Assembly: GCA_958009055.1 (NCBI GenBank)
Contig: OY253649.1
Location: 744,001-808,000 of the forward strand
Direction of reading: 5' to 3'
From: Choricystis sp. odSpoLacu1
Lineage: Eukaryota > Chlorophyta > Trebouxiophyceae
DNA length: 64,000 nt
The notes under the pieces are model-generated. The model did no database searches, had not been told where the DNA came from, and saw only the letters and a program-made list of their open reading frames with translations. Every line of letters starts with the position of its first letter. Positions within the stretch are counted from its first letter, which is position 1. The position numbers and the translations under genes are program-made. Below are positions 20,789 through 30,651 of the stretch, one piece after another.

Positions 20789-21037
20789 CTCCCCGACGAG
20801 CATGATGTGGCGCGAGGGGGCTGTTTTTGCGGGCAGCTGGGAGCGTGTGAGTGGGGGTTTCGCAAGTCTCCGGGCATAGTTACACGGGGAAACTACTGAA
20901 AAAGCACGAAAGTGCCGCTCTGTGAACCCCCCCCCCCCATCTGCGCCCCCTCCCCTCACTTTCCTGTCGCTCCCGCAAAGCATTTCGCGCCAGCCCAATT
21001 GAAGCATCGTTCACGTGCAAACCCCAGCCCCGGCGAC

Positions 21038-24000
21038 ATGGGGCTTGGCCGCGGTCGCTCCCGTGGGGCGCGGTTTTGCACCCTTGTGTGGTCCTGCAAT
21101 GCACTGTCTGCGGCAGTCGCTCAGCACGCGGCGCCACTTCCCGCTCCGCTGTCGTCGACTCAGCGATCGGACGTCATGAGCGCGATGTTTGCACGCCGAG
21201 AACTGGACCCCATCCAGGCGCCAACCGCCAATGCGACCGACGCGGCGCTGGCCGCGGCGGTCGGTACCGCTGCGCTCAGCGGCGTTCCCGGCTTTGAACG
21301 CGTGCAATGCGGCGGATCCCAGTCCTCCAGCACCCTCAACGGCACCGCATTTGGTGTGGTCAACCTGACGACAGGGTTTGGCGCGGCGGGCGGCAGCAGT
21401 GTGGGCCCCTGGCCCACAGACCGCCAGTGCCCCGCATCCGCGCCGACTTGCGGCCAGGCGCCAGTGCCGCCCAACTGGCCGCCCGCCACCAAGTCCACAG
21501 ACTGTTGGCTGTGCGGGGGTGGCGACGTGGCGGCCGTCTACCGTCAACAAGGCGATGCCACCCTGCAGCCTGGTACGCGGTGCCTGACGACGTCGCGAGC
21601 GCGCGCGGCGGGGGGCTGGGTGCGCTCGGTCGACGCAGTGGACACCGGTGGCACGCCCCCCTTTGACGGCCTATCGGATGAACGGCATTCAGGCGTCGAC
21701 TGGCGCTGTGTGGGGGACGCGGCTCACTGGTTTTATTGGGGGCAGGCGTCGGGCCCTCTGTCGGCCGACGCGCGAGCGCGCGTCGGTGAGTGGCGCGGCG
21801 ACACGCTCATCAAAGACCGCGCCCCCAACGGCGCCCCCCTAGTCGGCTCCTTCCTGGACGCGGCCGACGTGTCCAAGTTTGTGTTCCCACTGGCCTACAC
21901 GCTGTCCATGCTGAGCTATGGCGGCTTTGTGGGCGCCGCGCGAGACGCGTATGAGGTGAGTTGTGGGAATGTTTTTTCTTTCGCGTCGGCTGGCCTTTGC
22001 ATCATCCTTTTCTCACTCACTTTGTACCCCAAACTACACACTCACATTGACACTAGGTCGATACCGTGCGCCGCAACGATCTGCGCGCCATCATCAACCA
22101 CGGCGCCCGGTTTGTACTGGCGGCCAGGTATGCGCCTGGCTCCATTGTGGCCTACACCACTGCCCCCGGCAACCTGAACGCGTCGCACGCCGGGTTTTGG
22201 GGGCGGGCGGAGGATATCACCGTTCCGTCCGACGTGGGTTATTTAACCCCCGGCAAACCGTCGGCCGACATCGCGGGTGCGATGGCCGCCGCCCTGGCGG
22301 GGGCTGCCTACGTCAACGTGAATGATGACAATCCAACCGATGATGAGCTGAAAGCGGCGGCCAGTTATGTGGCAGTGGCGGCGGATTTGTTTGAGCAGGT
22401 GAGAGAAGAGAAGGGAGAGGGGAGTTGGGGGCGTCTGAACGACACAACCACACCTTCACACGAACCACTGATCCTCCTTCCAGGGCACAAAATACCCTGG
22501 CCTCCATTCCACCCACGTCGACAACACGCTGCCCCTGTTCTACAACTCATCCTCATACCACGACGACATGGCCCTGGCCGCCATCTGGCTGGCCGTCATG
22601 GTGGGCGGCGCCGACTGGTCGCGCATCCTGCGGTCGGGGTACGGCAGTTTGATCCAGGCGGGCGGTCACAACGCGTCTGAAGCGGCCGACATTGCGGCAC
22701 GCGCCACCACGCTAGCGCTGGAGGCTGGGACACCGCCGCCGCGGTCCGCCCTGGAGTACTGGAATGCGGCCACGGGGCACCTTGACTCTTTTTATTCATC
22801 TCGTCAAGCGCAAAACAATCTGTTGAGCTGGGACAACGTGGGAACGTTGGCGGGGGCGCTGGCGGCGCGCGTGGCGCTCGCGTCAGAGGTGGCCGACCTG
22901 CGCAAATCAGCTCGCGCCAACTTTACGAGCAAAGCCGACATGGTGGACCATTTCACCACGGTGCGAATGGAGTGTGTGTGTGTGTGTGTGTGTGCGTTTG
23001 GTGTTGCGTGTGGGTGTGTTTGGACTGTGCCTCTCGCTCTTCTGATCTCACCTCTCTTTTTTTATTCTCACTCTCTTTATTCTCAGCCAGCCCAACTCGC
23101 CGTACTGTCATGGATGGCCACACCAAAATACGTGCCTGCCGACGTTATCGGCCCTCTGCCCGGCTTTGGCACGGGCGTCAAGTACATTGGCGCCGGCAAC
23201 CTGGCCATCGCGTATGAAAACGCATGGGGGTCGACCCGGCTGACTGCCGCGGCCACCGCTCTCGCCCTGGAGCTGGCCGACCTGGCGGCCGCCATGGACA
23301 AGTACAGCCGACGGACGGCTTGGCGGTGCTGGGCGAGGTCCCAAGCGCGCGCAATCGTCGGCCGCGTGCCGGGCTTCACCCAACCATTCACCGAAGTCGT
23401 GTCGACCGAAGAATCGGCCAACCTCAAAGCGACGGCGATGGCGCCGCTGGTGGACTCCCCCGCCCCCACGGCGGCGTGGCGCTCGTTTGTGGCTGGTGTC
23501 GGCCCGTCCCCACCACGCTTCGTATCGCACCGGGGCGCGTCGTGCCCCACCAACCGGTCCCTGCCCTGCGACTGCTCTGCCTATGTGTCGCCCTCCCCCA
23601 ACCCCACCACCATGTTCGGAGCGCTCGTCGGGGGCCCCAACTCGGCCAAGCCCACCGCCAAAGGGTTTCACGGCCACCTGGATGACCGCACCTCCTACGA
23701 AACCAATGAACCCGCCCTCGACTACAACGCGGGTTGGCTGATCACGACCATGGCGCTGGCGGGGTCCCAGATCGACCAGTCTGCCCTGTCCCCCGACACG
23801 CTATCCACGCACACTCGCGAGTTCCCGGTATCGCACGCATCCGCCGCCGCAGACGCAGACGTATGGGACGCGTGCATCGGCTCGGGGGTTGGCTGGTTCC
23901 CGGTGCTGCCGTCTGCGTTTGTGGCCGATGTGCGCAACGCGTCGGAGCGCAGCATCGCCCGGTATCGCTTCCACCCCGCCGGTACCGGCCGCCTGCGCAC

Positions 24001-27000
24001 GGCTGGATGGCAACCGGCCGGCCTGCTGATGGCGCTGACGACGGCGGGCGTGGCGGCGGCGTACTTTTTGGCCAACTCCGTCGCGGCGGCACGGGGCCGA
24101 GGCCAGTACCAGCTGTGGTACGAGGGCGCTGTGCGCGTGGCTGCCGCCCGGGACGACGCCCGCATGCTGGCCGCGTTGCGTTGTTTGGCCGAGAAAACGG
24201 GAGGCCGCGGCGGCGCCACGCCTCGCCACACTCGCTCCCTCCGCTTCAGCCCTGAGTGCACCGTGCCCGATGGCTCTGGCTTCACCGCCCTGCTTGCGGG
24301 CGCGGCGGGGGCTACGCGGGATGGCGGTGGCTCTGTCGAATGGCTTCTCGCGGCAGGCGCCGACCCACGCGCTGTCAAAAAAGACGGCTGGAACGACACG
24401 GCGCTCCACTACGCGGCCGCCACCGGGTCGGCTCGCGCTGCATGCGCCCTGGTCGCTGCCGCCCCCGGCCTGGCCACCGCCACCAACTTTGCGGGGTGCA
24501 CCCCTGCCGACGTCGCCCGCGACTGCGGCCACGCCGTGCTCGCCGACTGGCTGAACGCGGCGGCCGCAGCCACCACCGATGCAGACGCGCAGATGCCGCC
24601 CCCGCCGTCTGTGGTGGCGTTGTTGACAGCGGCCACTGCCGCTGCTGCGGCGATGCCGCTGACAGAGGCGGAGTTGGCGGACGCCGCCGCCTTTGCGCAC
24701 CGTGGCTACGACGGATGGGGGTCGCACGGCGTCACGCCGGCGCGCGGCGTCACGCGCTTCCGCGTCGCCGCGGTCGCCGCGTCGGCCGCGTGGCTCGGGT
24801 ACCTGCTCTGGCGCGCGCTGCGCACGCTGGAAGAATCGTCGTCCGCTAAGTTTGTGTACAGCGTCGTGTTTTGGTTGACGGAAGGTGGGGTTTTGGTGTG
24901 TGGTGTGGGTGGTTGCGGGTTGGAAGCGGTGAGCTTGGTTGTCCTTCCAACCCATCCTCCCCACCTACTCCCTTCACACAGCCTTTGGCTTCATCATGTG
25001 GTTCCCCCTGGTCATAGCCCTCTGGCGTCAAGTCGAGCGCAAGCCGCGCAACCTGCACAGAATGCTGCTGGCGCCGTCCGCCGCGGACGACGCGAGCATA
25101 GAAGACACCGGACTGGCCCTGGAGACTGACGCATCGCGCACCAACAGTGCTTCCAACCTCGCCACTGTGCCCGGTGGAGCACGTGCATCCGGGTCGGCCG
25201 TGTCGCTGACGTCAACATTGGGCTCGACCACGCTCTACCCAACGGCCGCCATCATCATCGTCTGCTACTCGGAGCCGGTGGACGTCATCCAGCCCACCGT
25301 GCTGGCCGCCCTGATGCAGGACTACCCGCCCGACCGCGTGCGCGTGTTGGTTTCGTGCGACGATCCGCGCCGCACCGACGTGCCGGCCATGGTGGCCATG
25401 CTGCAGCGCATGCGGACGACCACTGCGCGCGCGCTGCCGCGCCTTAACTGCCTCGTCCGCACCAAAGTGGCGGGCGTCACCCACCACGCCAAAGCCGGCA
25501 ACATCAATTCCGCCCTGTTTGCGTCGGGCGTGGCGGGCGACTACATCGTTGTCCTTGACTGCGACATGGTCACCGACCCGCGCTTTTTGGCGCGCACGCT
25601 GGGTCATTTCCTGGAGCGCGACCCGAGCGACGGCGGCAGTAGCACCGCGCGGCCAGCGTCGCCGCGGCCGATCAGCGTGCCTCCGGCTGCGTCGCCCGCC
25701 CCGGACGGGCGGCCGCAGGGCAGCGTGCTGTACTCCGCGTCCCTCGCCGCCGGCAGGCCGCCGCCGAAGCGGGCCGCGTCGCCCGCCCCGGGAGGGCCGC
25801 CGGCCGCCCTCAAGCGTCTGTCCACCACATCCGCCGTGTCTGACTGGACGTCCGCGTCCGCGCTCAAGTGGCGCCGCAAGCAGAGGGCCGGCTTCCTGCA
25901 GACGCCTCAATCCTTTGTCAACGTGGACGCTGCTGACGCGCTGGCCCACAGGTCGCGCCTGTTTTATGGACCCCTGCAGACGGGGCGCGACGGCGCAGAT
26001 GCCGTCTGCTGCTGCGGCACGGGGTGCGTTTTCGATCGAGCCGCGTTGATCAGCATTGGTGGCCAAGCCTATGGTTCTATTACGGAGGATAATAAAACCA
26101 GCATGGCTCTGGCGGCGGCCGGATTTTCATCCATGTACCTCGACGAAAAACTGCAGGCCGGCCTCGCCCCCGACGACGTGCCTGGCGTGTTTGAGCAGCG
26201 CCTGCGCTGGGCGACGGGCGCGCTCCAGATCTGGTGGCGCAGTAATCCGCTGAGCCGCCCTGGCATGACGACCACACAGCGGCTTCTGTACTACGACACG
26301 TGTGCCTACCCGCTGCTAGGGGCGTCCACGCTCGTGCTGTGCGCGGTGCCGATTGTTTATTTAGTGAGTGTGCGATTGATTTTGTGGTGATTTTTCGAGC
26401 GTGTGGAACGCTTTGGCTGGTGGTAGGGAGGCGTGTTTGGTGGGTGGGGCAGCGGAGAGGGGGGGCGCGGTACTTTCACCTTTTTCTTTCCCTCACTTTT
26501 CTTCCCTCCCTTCCCTTGCCTCCAGCTCTCTGGTGTCACTCCCTTCAGCGTGAACAACATGTGGGAACTGTTGCTGGCGTTTGGCCTGTTCTACATTCTG
26601 CAGCGGGCCGCCCTGTGGATTGCCCACCTGTCGATCGACGGCGGCGACGGCGGCGTCGGCGTGGCTGGCGGGGAAATGCTACGCACCACGCAAGTCGGCT
26701 TCTGGCTGGCCCCCTGCAACGTGCGCGCCCTGTTTGCTGTGCTATGGACTCAGACCAAGCTGGCCGTCACGTGCGGCCGCGACGGCGACCTGGGCTTCAA
26801 AGTCACCAGGAAGCAGGCCTCCGGCGTGCACGCCGCGTCGCGGCCGCCCCAGTCGTCCGACTCGGACATCGAGCTGGGCACCGTGTCGGTGGCGTCGTCC
26901 GCGTCGTTTGAGCCGTCGCACAAACCGAGATCGCCCAAACCCAAACGCTGGACGCACGCCATGCTGATGCCAGCGCTGGTGGCGGCCGCACGGCGCGCGC

Positions 27001-27593
27001 GCCAGCACACGTCGTCGTTCACAGACGCGTTGCCGTACGTGTGGATGCACATTCTGTATTACCTGGCCCTCGTGGCTGCTGTCGGCGTCACCATCTGGCG
27101 CGCGGTGACGGGCACCATGGACGCGTGGGCGGGCGCCGTCACTGCAGCCGCCATGGGGTGGGCCCTGCTGATCGCGGCCAGCATGTGGCCGCCCCTCGAA
27201 CTGCTGGTGCCCGACCTGGGGGTGGCGTCCGCCCTCAAACGGTGCCACGCCGCCCTGTTCCGCGACACGTCGCGCGCCACCAAGGTCGCCGCCAGCTCCA
27301 ACGGGTCCGACCTGGGGTCCCGCCTGGGCGAACGCGATGCCCCTGTCCGTCCCCAGCCCATCGTGCGCCGCTTAGGCGCGTTTTCACCCGCCCTCCGCCG
27401 CCCCTCCATCCTCAATCGCAGCGGCTCCCTGGGCCGCGCCGCCTACTGGCTCGCGCCTTCGGCGCGCTCGCGCGTCGTGTGGTTGATCGACTTGTGGGTC
27501 GTGGGCGCACTGGTGGCGGCCGCCGTCATCGACGTCAACCGCGTCGACGTACTGCTCACGTCGGCCGGGTTTAAGTTTGGGGGCAGCAACTAG
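21038..27593 (+). CDS. GH9 endoglucanase - ankyrin - GT2 cellulose-synthase-type fusion
   Basis: Six exons (21038-21955, 22057-22398, 22484-22960, 23087-24884, 24982-26363, 26526-27593) join in frame to 1994 residues. The N-terminus has a hydrophobic stretch (RFCTLVWSCNALSAAVAQ), a signal or anchor. The GH9 part (about 60-860) shows FLDAADVSKFVFPLAYTLSM with the catalytic Asp pair at 274-277 (DAAD for the usual DAGD), WGRAEDITVPSD, FYNSSSYHDDMALAAIWLA, LLSWDN, SHRGASCP, and ETNEPALDYNAGW with the catalytic Glu at 787. A membrane helix (~890-912) leads to an ankyrin segment (~920-1070: WNDTALHYAAATGSARAA, GCTPADVARDCGHAVLADWL). Two helices (~1137-1193) precede the GT2 domain: VVLDCDMV (D1371, D1373), SITEDNKT (D1548) and FEQRLRWATG (QxxRW 1584-1588). 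More helices follow. Topology puts GH9 outside and ankyrin plus GT2 in the cytosol. The likely product is a beta-1,4-glucan made and trimmed by one protein. A (GT)n run lies in intron 3. Confidence 0.88.
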
Positions 27594-28450
27594 GGTTGTG
27601 GTTGAGTGGTTCCGTTTGTGTGAGCTGATGTCGGTTTAGGTGGTGGGGCGCGGCAAGCTAGGGTGAAAGAGTCTGGCTTGCGTGGTTGCATTTTTCTTCT
27701 TCTTTTTTTTGATAGGTTGGTGCTGTGTTTCATCACATGCGTTCCCATTCAGGGAGTGTCCACTTGAGCGTGTGGCAACCATGTAACAGTAGATCGGGGT
27801 CAAGGCTGAATGGCCAGGGGTAGGGGGCAGGGGTCGGGGTTTGATGCGCGCCCGGCGGGTGCCCAAAATACACAAACACCGCTTCCCCTCTCTCTCCCTC
27901 TCTCTGGTCCCTCTCTCGCGGCACGCCGCGTACGCGGCGTGACGCGCTGGCGACGCCCGTCACGCCTAGCACGGGCAATGGGTCGCCCGCCGGCACCAGC
28001 GTCGAGTTCCAGGACGAGGTCGCGTCCAGGCTGACAGCAAGCTGAACGCCATCGATGCCGCGTCCTCCATGCACGTGGGCACCGTAGCGGTCACCTAGGG
28101 CGCGTGGGCGGTGGTCGCGGTGCCGCGCGCGGCCGCCACAAAAATCGATGGTCTGACAAAAATCCGGCCCTGTCGTTAAAACAAGTCAAACAGACACACG
28201 CGCGCGTGCGCGAACTGCTGTGTGTGTCTTCCGCTGCTGCTCAACTGTTCAGGTTTCTTGTTTAGGGGGTGGGGGGAGGGGCGGTTGTGTGTGCGAGAGA
28301 CAAGAGAGAAGTGCTTGGGCCGGGAAAAACACGTGCGTCAACACGCCGTGTGAAAACAAAGAGGGATTCTCTCTTTTGACTGTGTGTGGGGGGGGAAAAC
28401 GAGCAAACGCAATCGAAAAAAGGATTCTCGTCACACAGGTCCCTTGTTCA
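27594..28450. other. Intergenic region after the fusion gene
   Basis: About 860 bases lie between the fusion gene and the second repeat copy. They hold the 3' untranslated region, with TGTAA at about 27783, a T-rich tract near 27700 and CTCTCTCTC runs near 27890-27915. A reverse-strand frame (27733-28074) contains GIDGVQLAVSLDATSSWNST and could be a gene remnant, but it has no recognisable family and no matching exons. Confidence 0.4.
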
Positions 28451-28694
28451 CCGAAACCCTCCGGCGGGAGGAGGCTTTGGTTTCCCACACACCTCGCCCC
28501 CCCCCCTCCCAACTCACGCACTCATACACCAACCATGCAGGATGCCACCTTTGCCCTCGTCGCGCTGGCCGCGACCGCCGCGGCCCAGGTGAGAGCACGA
28601 GACATTGGAGATGGAGCACGCGCGCAATGTTGAAATATAGTCGAGCACCGCCGCCCTCGTTTCCGCCCGCCGCAACTCAACTGCAGACATCACG
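28451..28694 (+). repeat. Direct repeat, copy 2 (leader and signal-peptide exon)
   Basis: This is the second copy of 18014-18260. The exon differs at one residue (MQDATFALV versus MQNATFALV), and the intron of copy 1 is repeated almost base for base. The match continues at 28695-28811 against 18906-19020, then stops abruptly at CCCTCCAGCC. Confidence 0.9.
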
Positions 28695-28980
28695 TGCCGC
28701 CGGGCGCGCGTTTTCCAAGAGTGACACCCCTTTGGAAAAGGTCGCTGCTGTGGCCAGAGCCCACTCCAACAACACCCTGCCGGGCACGCTCCTGGAGCTC
28801 GCCCTCCAGCCCTCGAGTCGTCAACGAGCTCGGGTGGGTCAAGACCCGAAGTGTTGGCAGCCGGGTGGCACACGGCGCGCATGGCGGAAGTATGCCAGCT
28901 CGACCGCGACCTCAAACGTCATGCCACTTGCCAGCCCACACGCCGAATTGGGCGCCTTCTTTGTTTCCGCAAAAAAATAA
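28535..28980 (+). pseudogene. Truncated duplicate of the FN3-protein 5' end
   Basis: Exon 1 (28535-28588, MQDATFALVALAATAAAQ) and exon 2 (28687-28980) join in frame through the same donor and CTGCAG acceptor seen in copy 1, giving 116 residues. The first ~42 residues after the signal peptide (RAAGRAFSKSDTPLEKVAAV and so on) match the start of the FN3 protein. Past 28811 the sequence is unrelated, and the frame ends at 28978-28980 before any FN3 module. It may be transcribed as a short secreted peptide. More simply, it is a broken duplication, and it flanks the fusion gene on the far side from copy 1. Confidence 0.6.
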
Positions 28981-29051
28981 CTCCTCCCCTTCCACGCCGC
29001 CCGCACGGCGCACCCCCCTGCGTGTGCTGGCTTGCGCTGTCGCATCACACA

Positions 29052-29687
29052 ATGAACCGCCTGGGCTCCACGCGACGCGCCGCCGTCGGCGCTGCCGCCG
29101 CCGTCGGCACTGGGACCGCTGTCGCCCTCGCCCGGCACGCCACGTCCTCGCCCGCGCACCGCCTTCAAACCACCTTGGTACCGTTGCGGACTCCCGGGTG
29201 GCGCGCCCAGCCGTCGGCATCCACGCGCCTCGCCTGCGCAGCTGGCCTGACAGGGCGCTGGAAAAAAGACAAAAACGCGTCGCAAGACATGACGGCCGCC
29301 ATGGACGCTGTCGAGCTGGCGACTCCGCTGCGATGGGCGGTCGGCATACTGTCCACGCTGGACGTGACGGACGACGGGACATCGTTTGGGACGACCATCA
29401 AAGCTGGCGGCGTTTTGGATGTGCGCGAGCGCTACCCGTGGGACCCCGCCGCCCCCACCGTCGTCCACCCGCGCCGCGACAAGCGGCGGGGCAGCCACAC
29501 CGGGCGCGTGCTGCGGTCGGAGGGCGGGCACCCAGTCATTCGGGTGGAGTGGGGCCCGCCGCACGGCGGGGTGTGTGACGACGAGTTTATCCTGAGTGAG
29601 GATGGGCGTGCCTTGATTCAGAGGACGACCATGGTAGTGGATGGGGTGCCGGTGCCGCCGTATGACACGGTGTATAGGCGGGCGTGA
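29052..29687 (+). CDS. Calycin/lipocalin-like small protein, probably organellar
   Basis: A single exon encodes 211 residues. The N-terminus (MNRLGSTRRAAVGAAAAVGT) is Arg/Ala-rich, suggesting a transit peptide or mitochondrial presequence. From about residue 72 the pattern LTGRWKKDKNASQDMTAAMD resembles the first strand of lipocalin/FABP-type barrels (GxW plus short strands). It is followed by alternating strands such as DDGTSFGTTIKAGGVLDVRE, HTGRVLRSEGGHPVIRVEW, DDEFILSEDGRALIQRTTMV and VDGVPVPPYDTVYRR. A ligand-binding barrel is a reasonable guess from this strand pattern, but I cannot name the family. Confidence 0.7.
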   Translation: MNRLGSTRRAAVGAAAAVGTGTAVALARHATSSPAHRLQTTLVPLRTPGWRAQPSASTRLACAAGLTGRWKKDKNASQDMTAAMDAVELATPLRWAVGILSTLDVTDDGTSFGTTIKAGGVLDVRERYPWDPAAPTVVHPRRDKRRGSHTGRVLRSEGGHPVIRVEWGPPHGGVCDDEFILSEDGRALIQRTTMVVDGVPVPPYDTVYRRA

Positions 29688-29763
29688 GAGAGAAGAGAGA
29701 GAAGAGAGATGGTGTTTAAGTGTGTAGTCGCAGTTTTTCAGTGTTTCATTGCCCCAACCCTCT

Positions 29764-30496
29764 TCACTGCCACGGCGAAAACGGCAGCGGCTTCAACAGC
29801 TGCCGCGTCACCGCGCCGTGCGCGTCTCCTCCGCCGTCGGCCGCGATCCGGGCGCCGACGGCGGAGTCCACGTCGTCAAACCGCCACACGCGCAGACGTG
29901 TTCCGGGGCGAGGGCCCACCAACACGCTGCCCTCGATGGCCAGCCTCCCCCCCAGCCCCGCCAGCACGGGTGCGTCCGAGTCGGGGGTGGACCCTCGGGG
30001 CGGCGTGCTGGTCATCAGGCTGCACTCGAAGATGCCGGGGGGGCGGGCGCCCCCCCCCCGCGCGCGCGCTGCGCTCTGCCAAGTCGCGAGCCGCGCCCGC
30101 CGCCTCCGCAGGCACGCCCACCAGCATGGACGCCTGATGTGAGACGCAGGCGCGGGACGCGGACAGGTAGTCGACCGCCCACTCTTTGGTGGCGGCCAGC
30201 TCTGCGCGCACGTGGTCGCGGCGGACGAGGTCAGGGTACAAATACATGTGCGTGACCCGCGTCAACGCTCCCCCCACCTCCGTGGTGAACATGGCTAGAA
30301 ACGGCATGCGCAGGCGCAGGTGGATGGTCTCCCGGGTCAGCTGGAGGAAGGTGGCGACCGCGTCGGGTTTGAGCGTATATTCTCGAACCTCCAGGTATTC
30401 CGAAAACACGGGCGCGGGGGACGCGCTGTGGTGCCGGGTGGAGGTGGGGGCCCACCGCGACAGCGCGGCGGCCGCGTGGTGGGCGGCGCGCCGCAT
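29764..30496 (-). CDS. NIPSNAP-family protein, frame broken at a C10 run
   Basis: The reverse-strand ATG at 30494-30496 opens a frame with YLEVREYTLKPDAVATFLQL, MPFLAMFTTEVGGALTRVTH, MYLYPDLVRRDHVRAELAAT and VSHQASMLVG, the NIPSNAP ferredoxin-like domain. The N-terminus is a mitochondrial-type presequence. At 30037-30059 (G7 then C10 on the plus strand) the frame must shift by one base to continue as GIFECSLMTSTPPRGSTPDS...LRVWRFDDVDSAVGARIAAD, ending at 29764. The continuation reads sensibly as the second half, so the break is a homopolymer error or a recent indel. NIPSNAP proteins act in mitochondrial quality control. The gene shares a 155-base divergent promoter with the lipase. Confidence 0.75.
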
Positions 30497-30651
30497 TTTG
30501 GGCTCGTTTCTGGTTTTCGTTTTGCCAGCGTCGAGTGGCGTCAGCACCAAGGAACAACGTCGGGTTGTTTTTGTTTCTGTGCGGGCCCTCTGCCCTCCAC
30601 TCTGCGCGCCACGCCCACCCTCCCTCCACACAACACCCCCACTCCGCTCCA
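30497..30651. promoter_or_regulatory. Short bidirectional promoter, NIPSNAP / C2-lipase
   Basis: Only 155 bases separate the two divergent start codons, so both promoters and both 5' leaders must fit here. No canonical TATA box or motif copy is visible. Confidence 0.45.

Noticed and set aside
20222..21007. Reverse-strand open frame opposite the FN3 array
   Set aside because: It mirrors the FN3 coding strand, contains no motif, and only reflects biased base composition.
27733..28074. Reverse-strand frame with LAVSLDATSSWNST as a possible gene
   Set aside because: No start context, splice partner or family; kept only as a note in the intergenic description.
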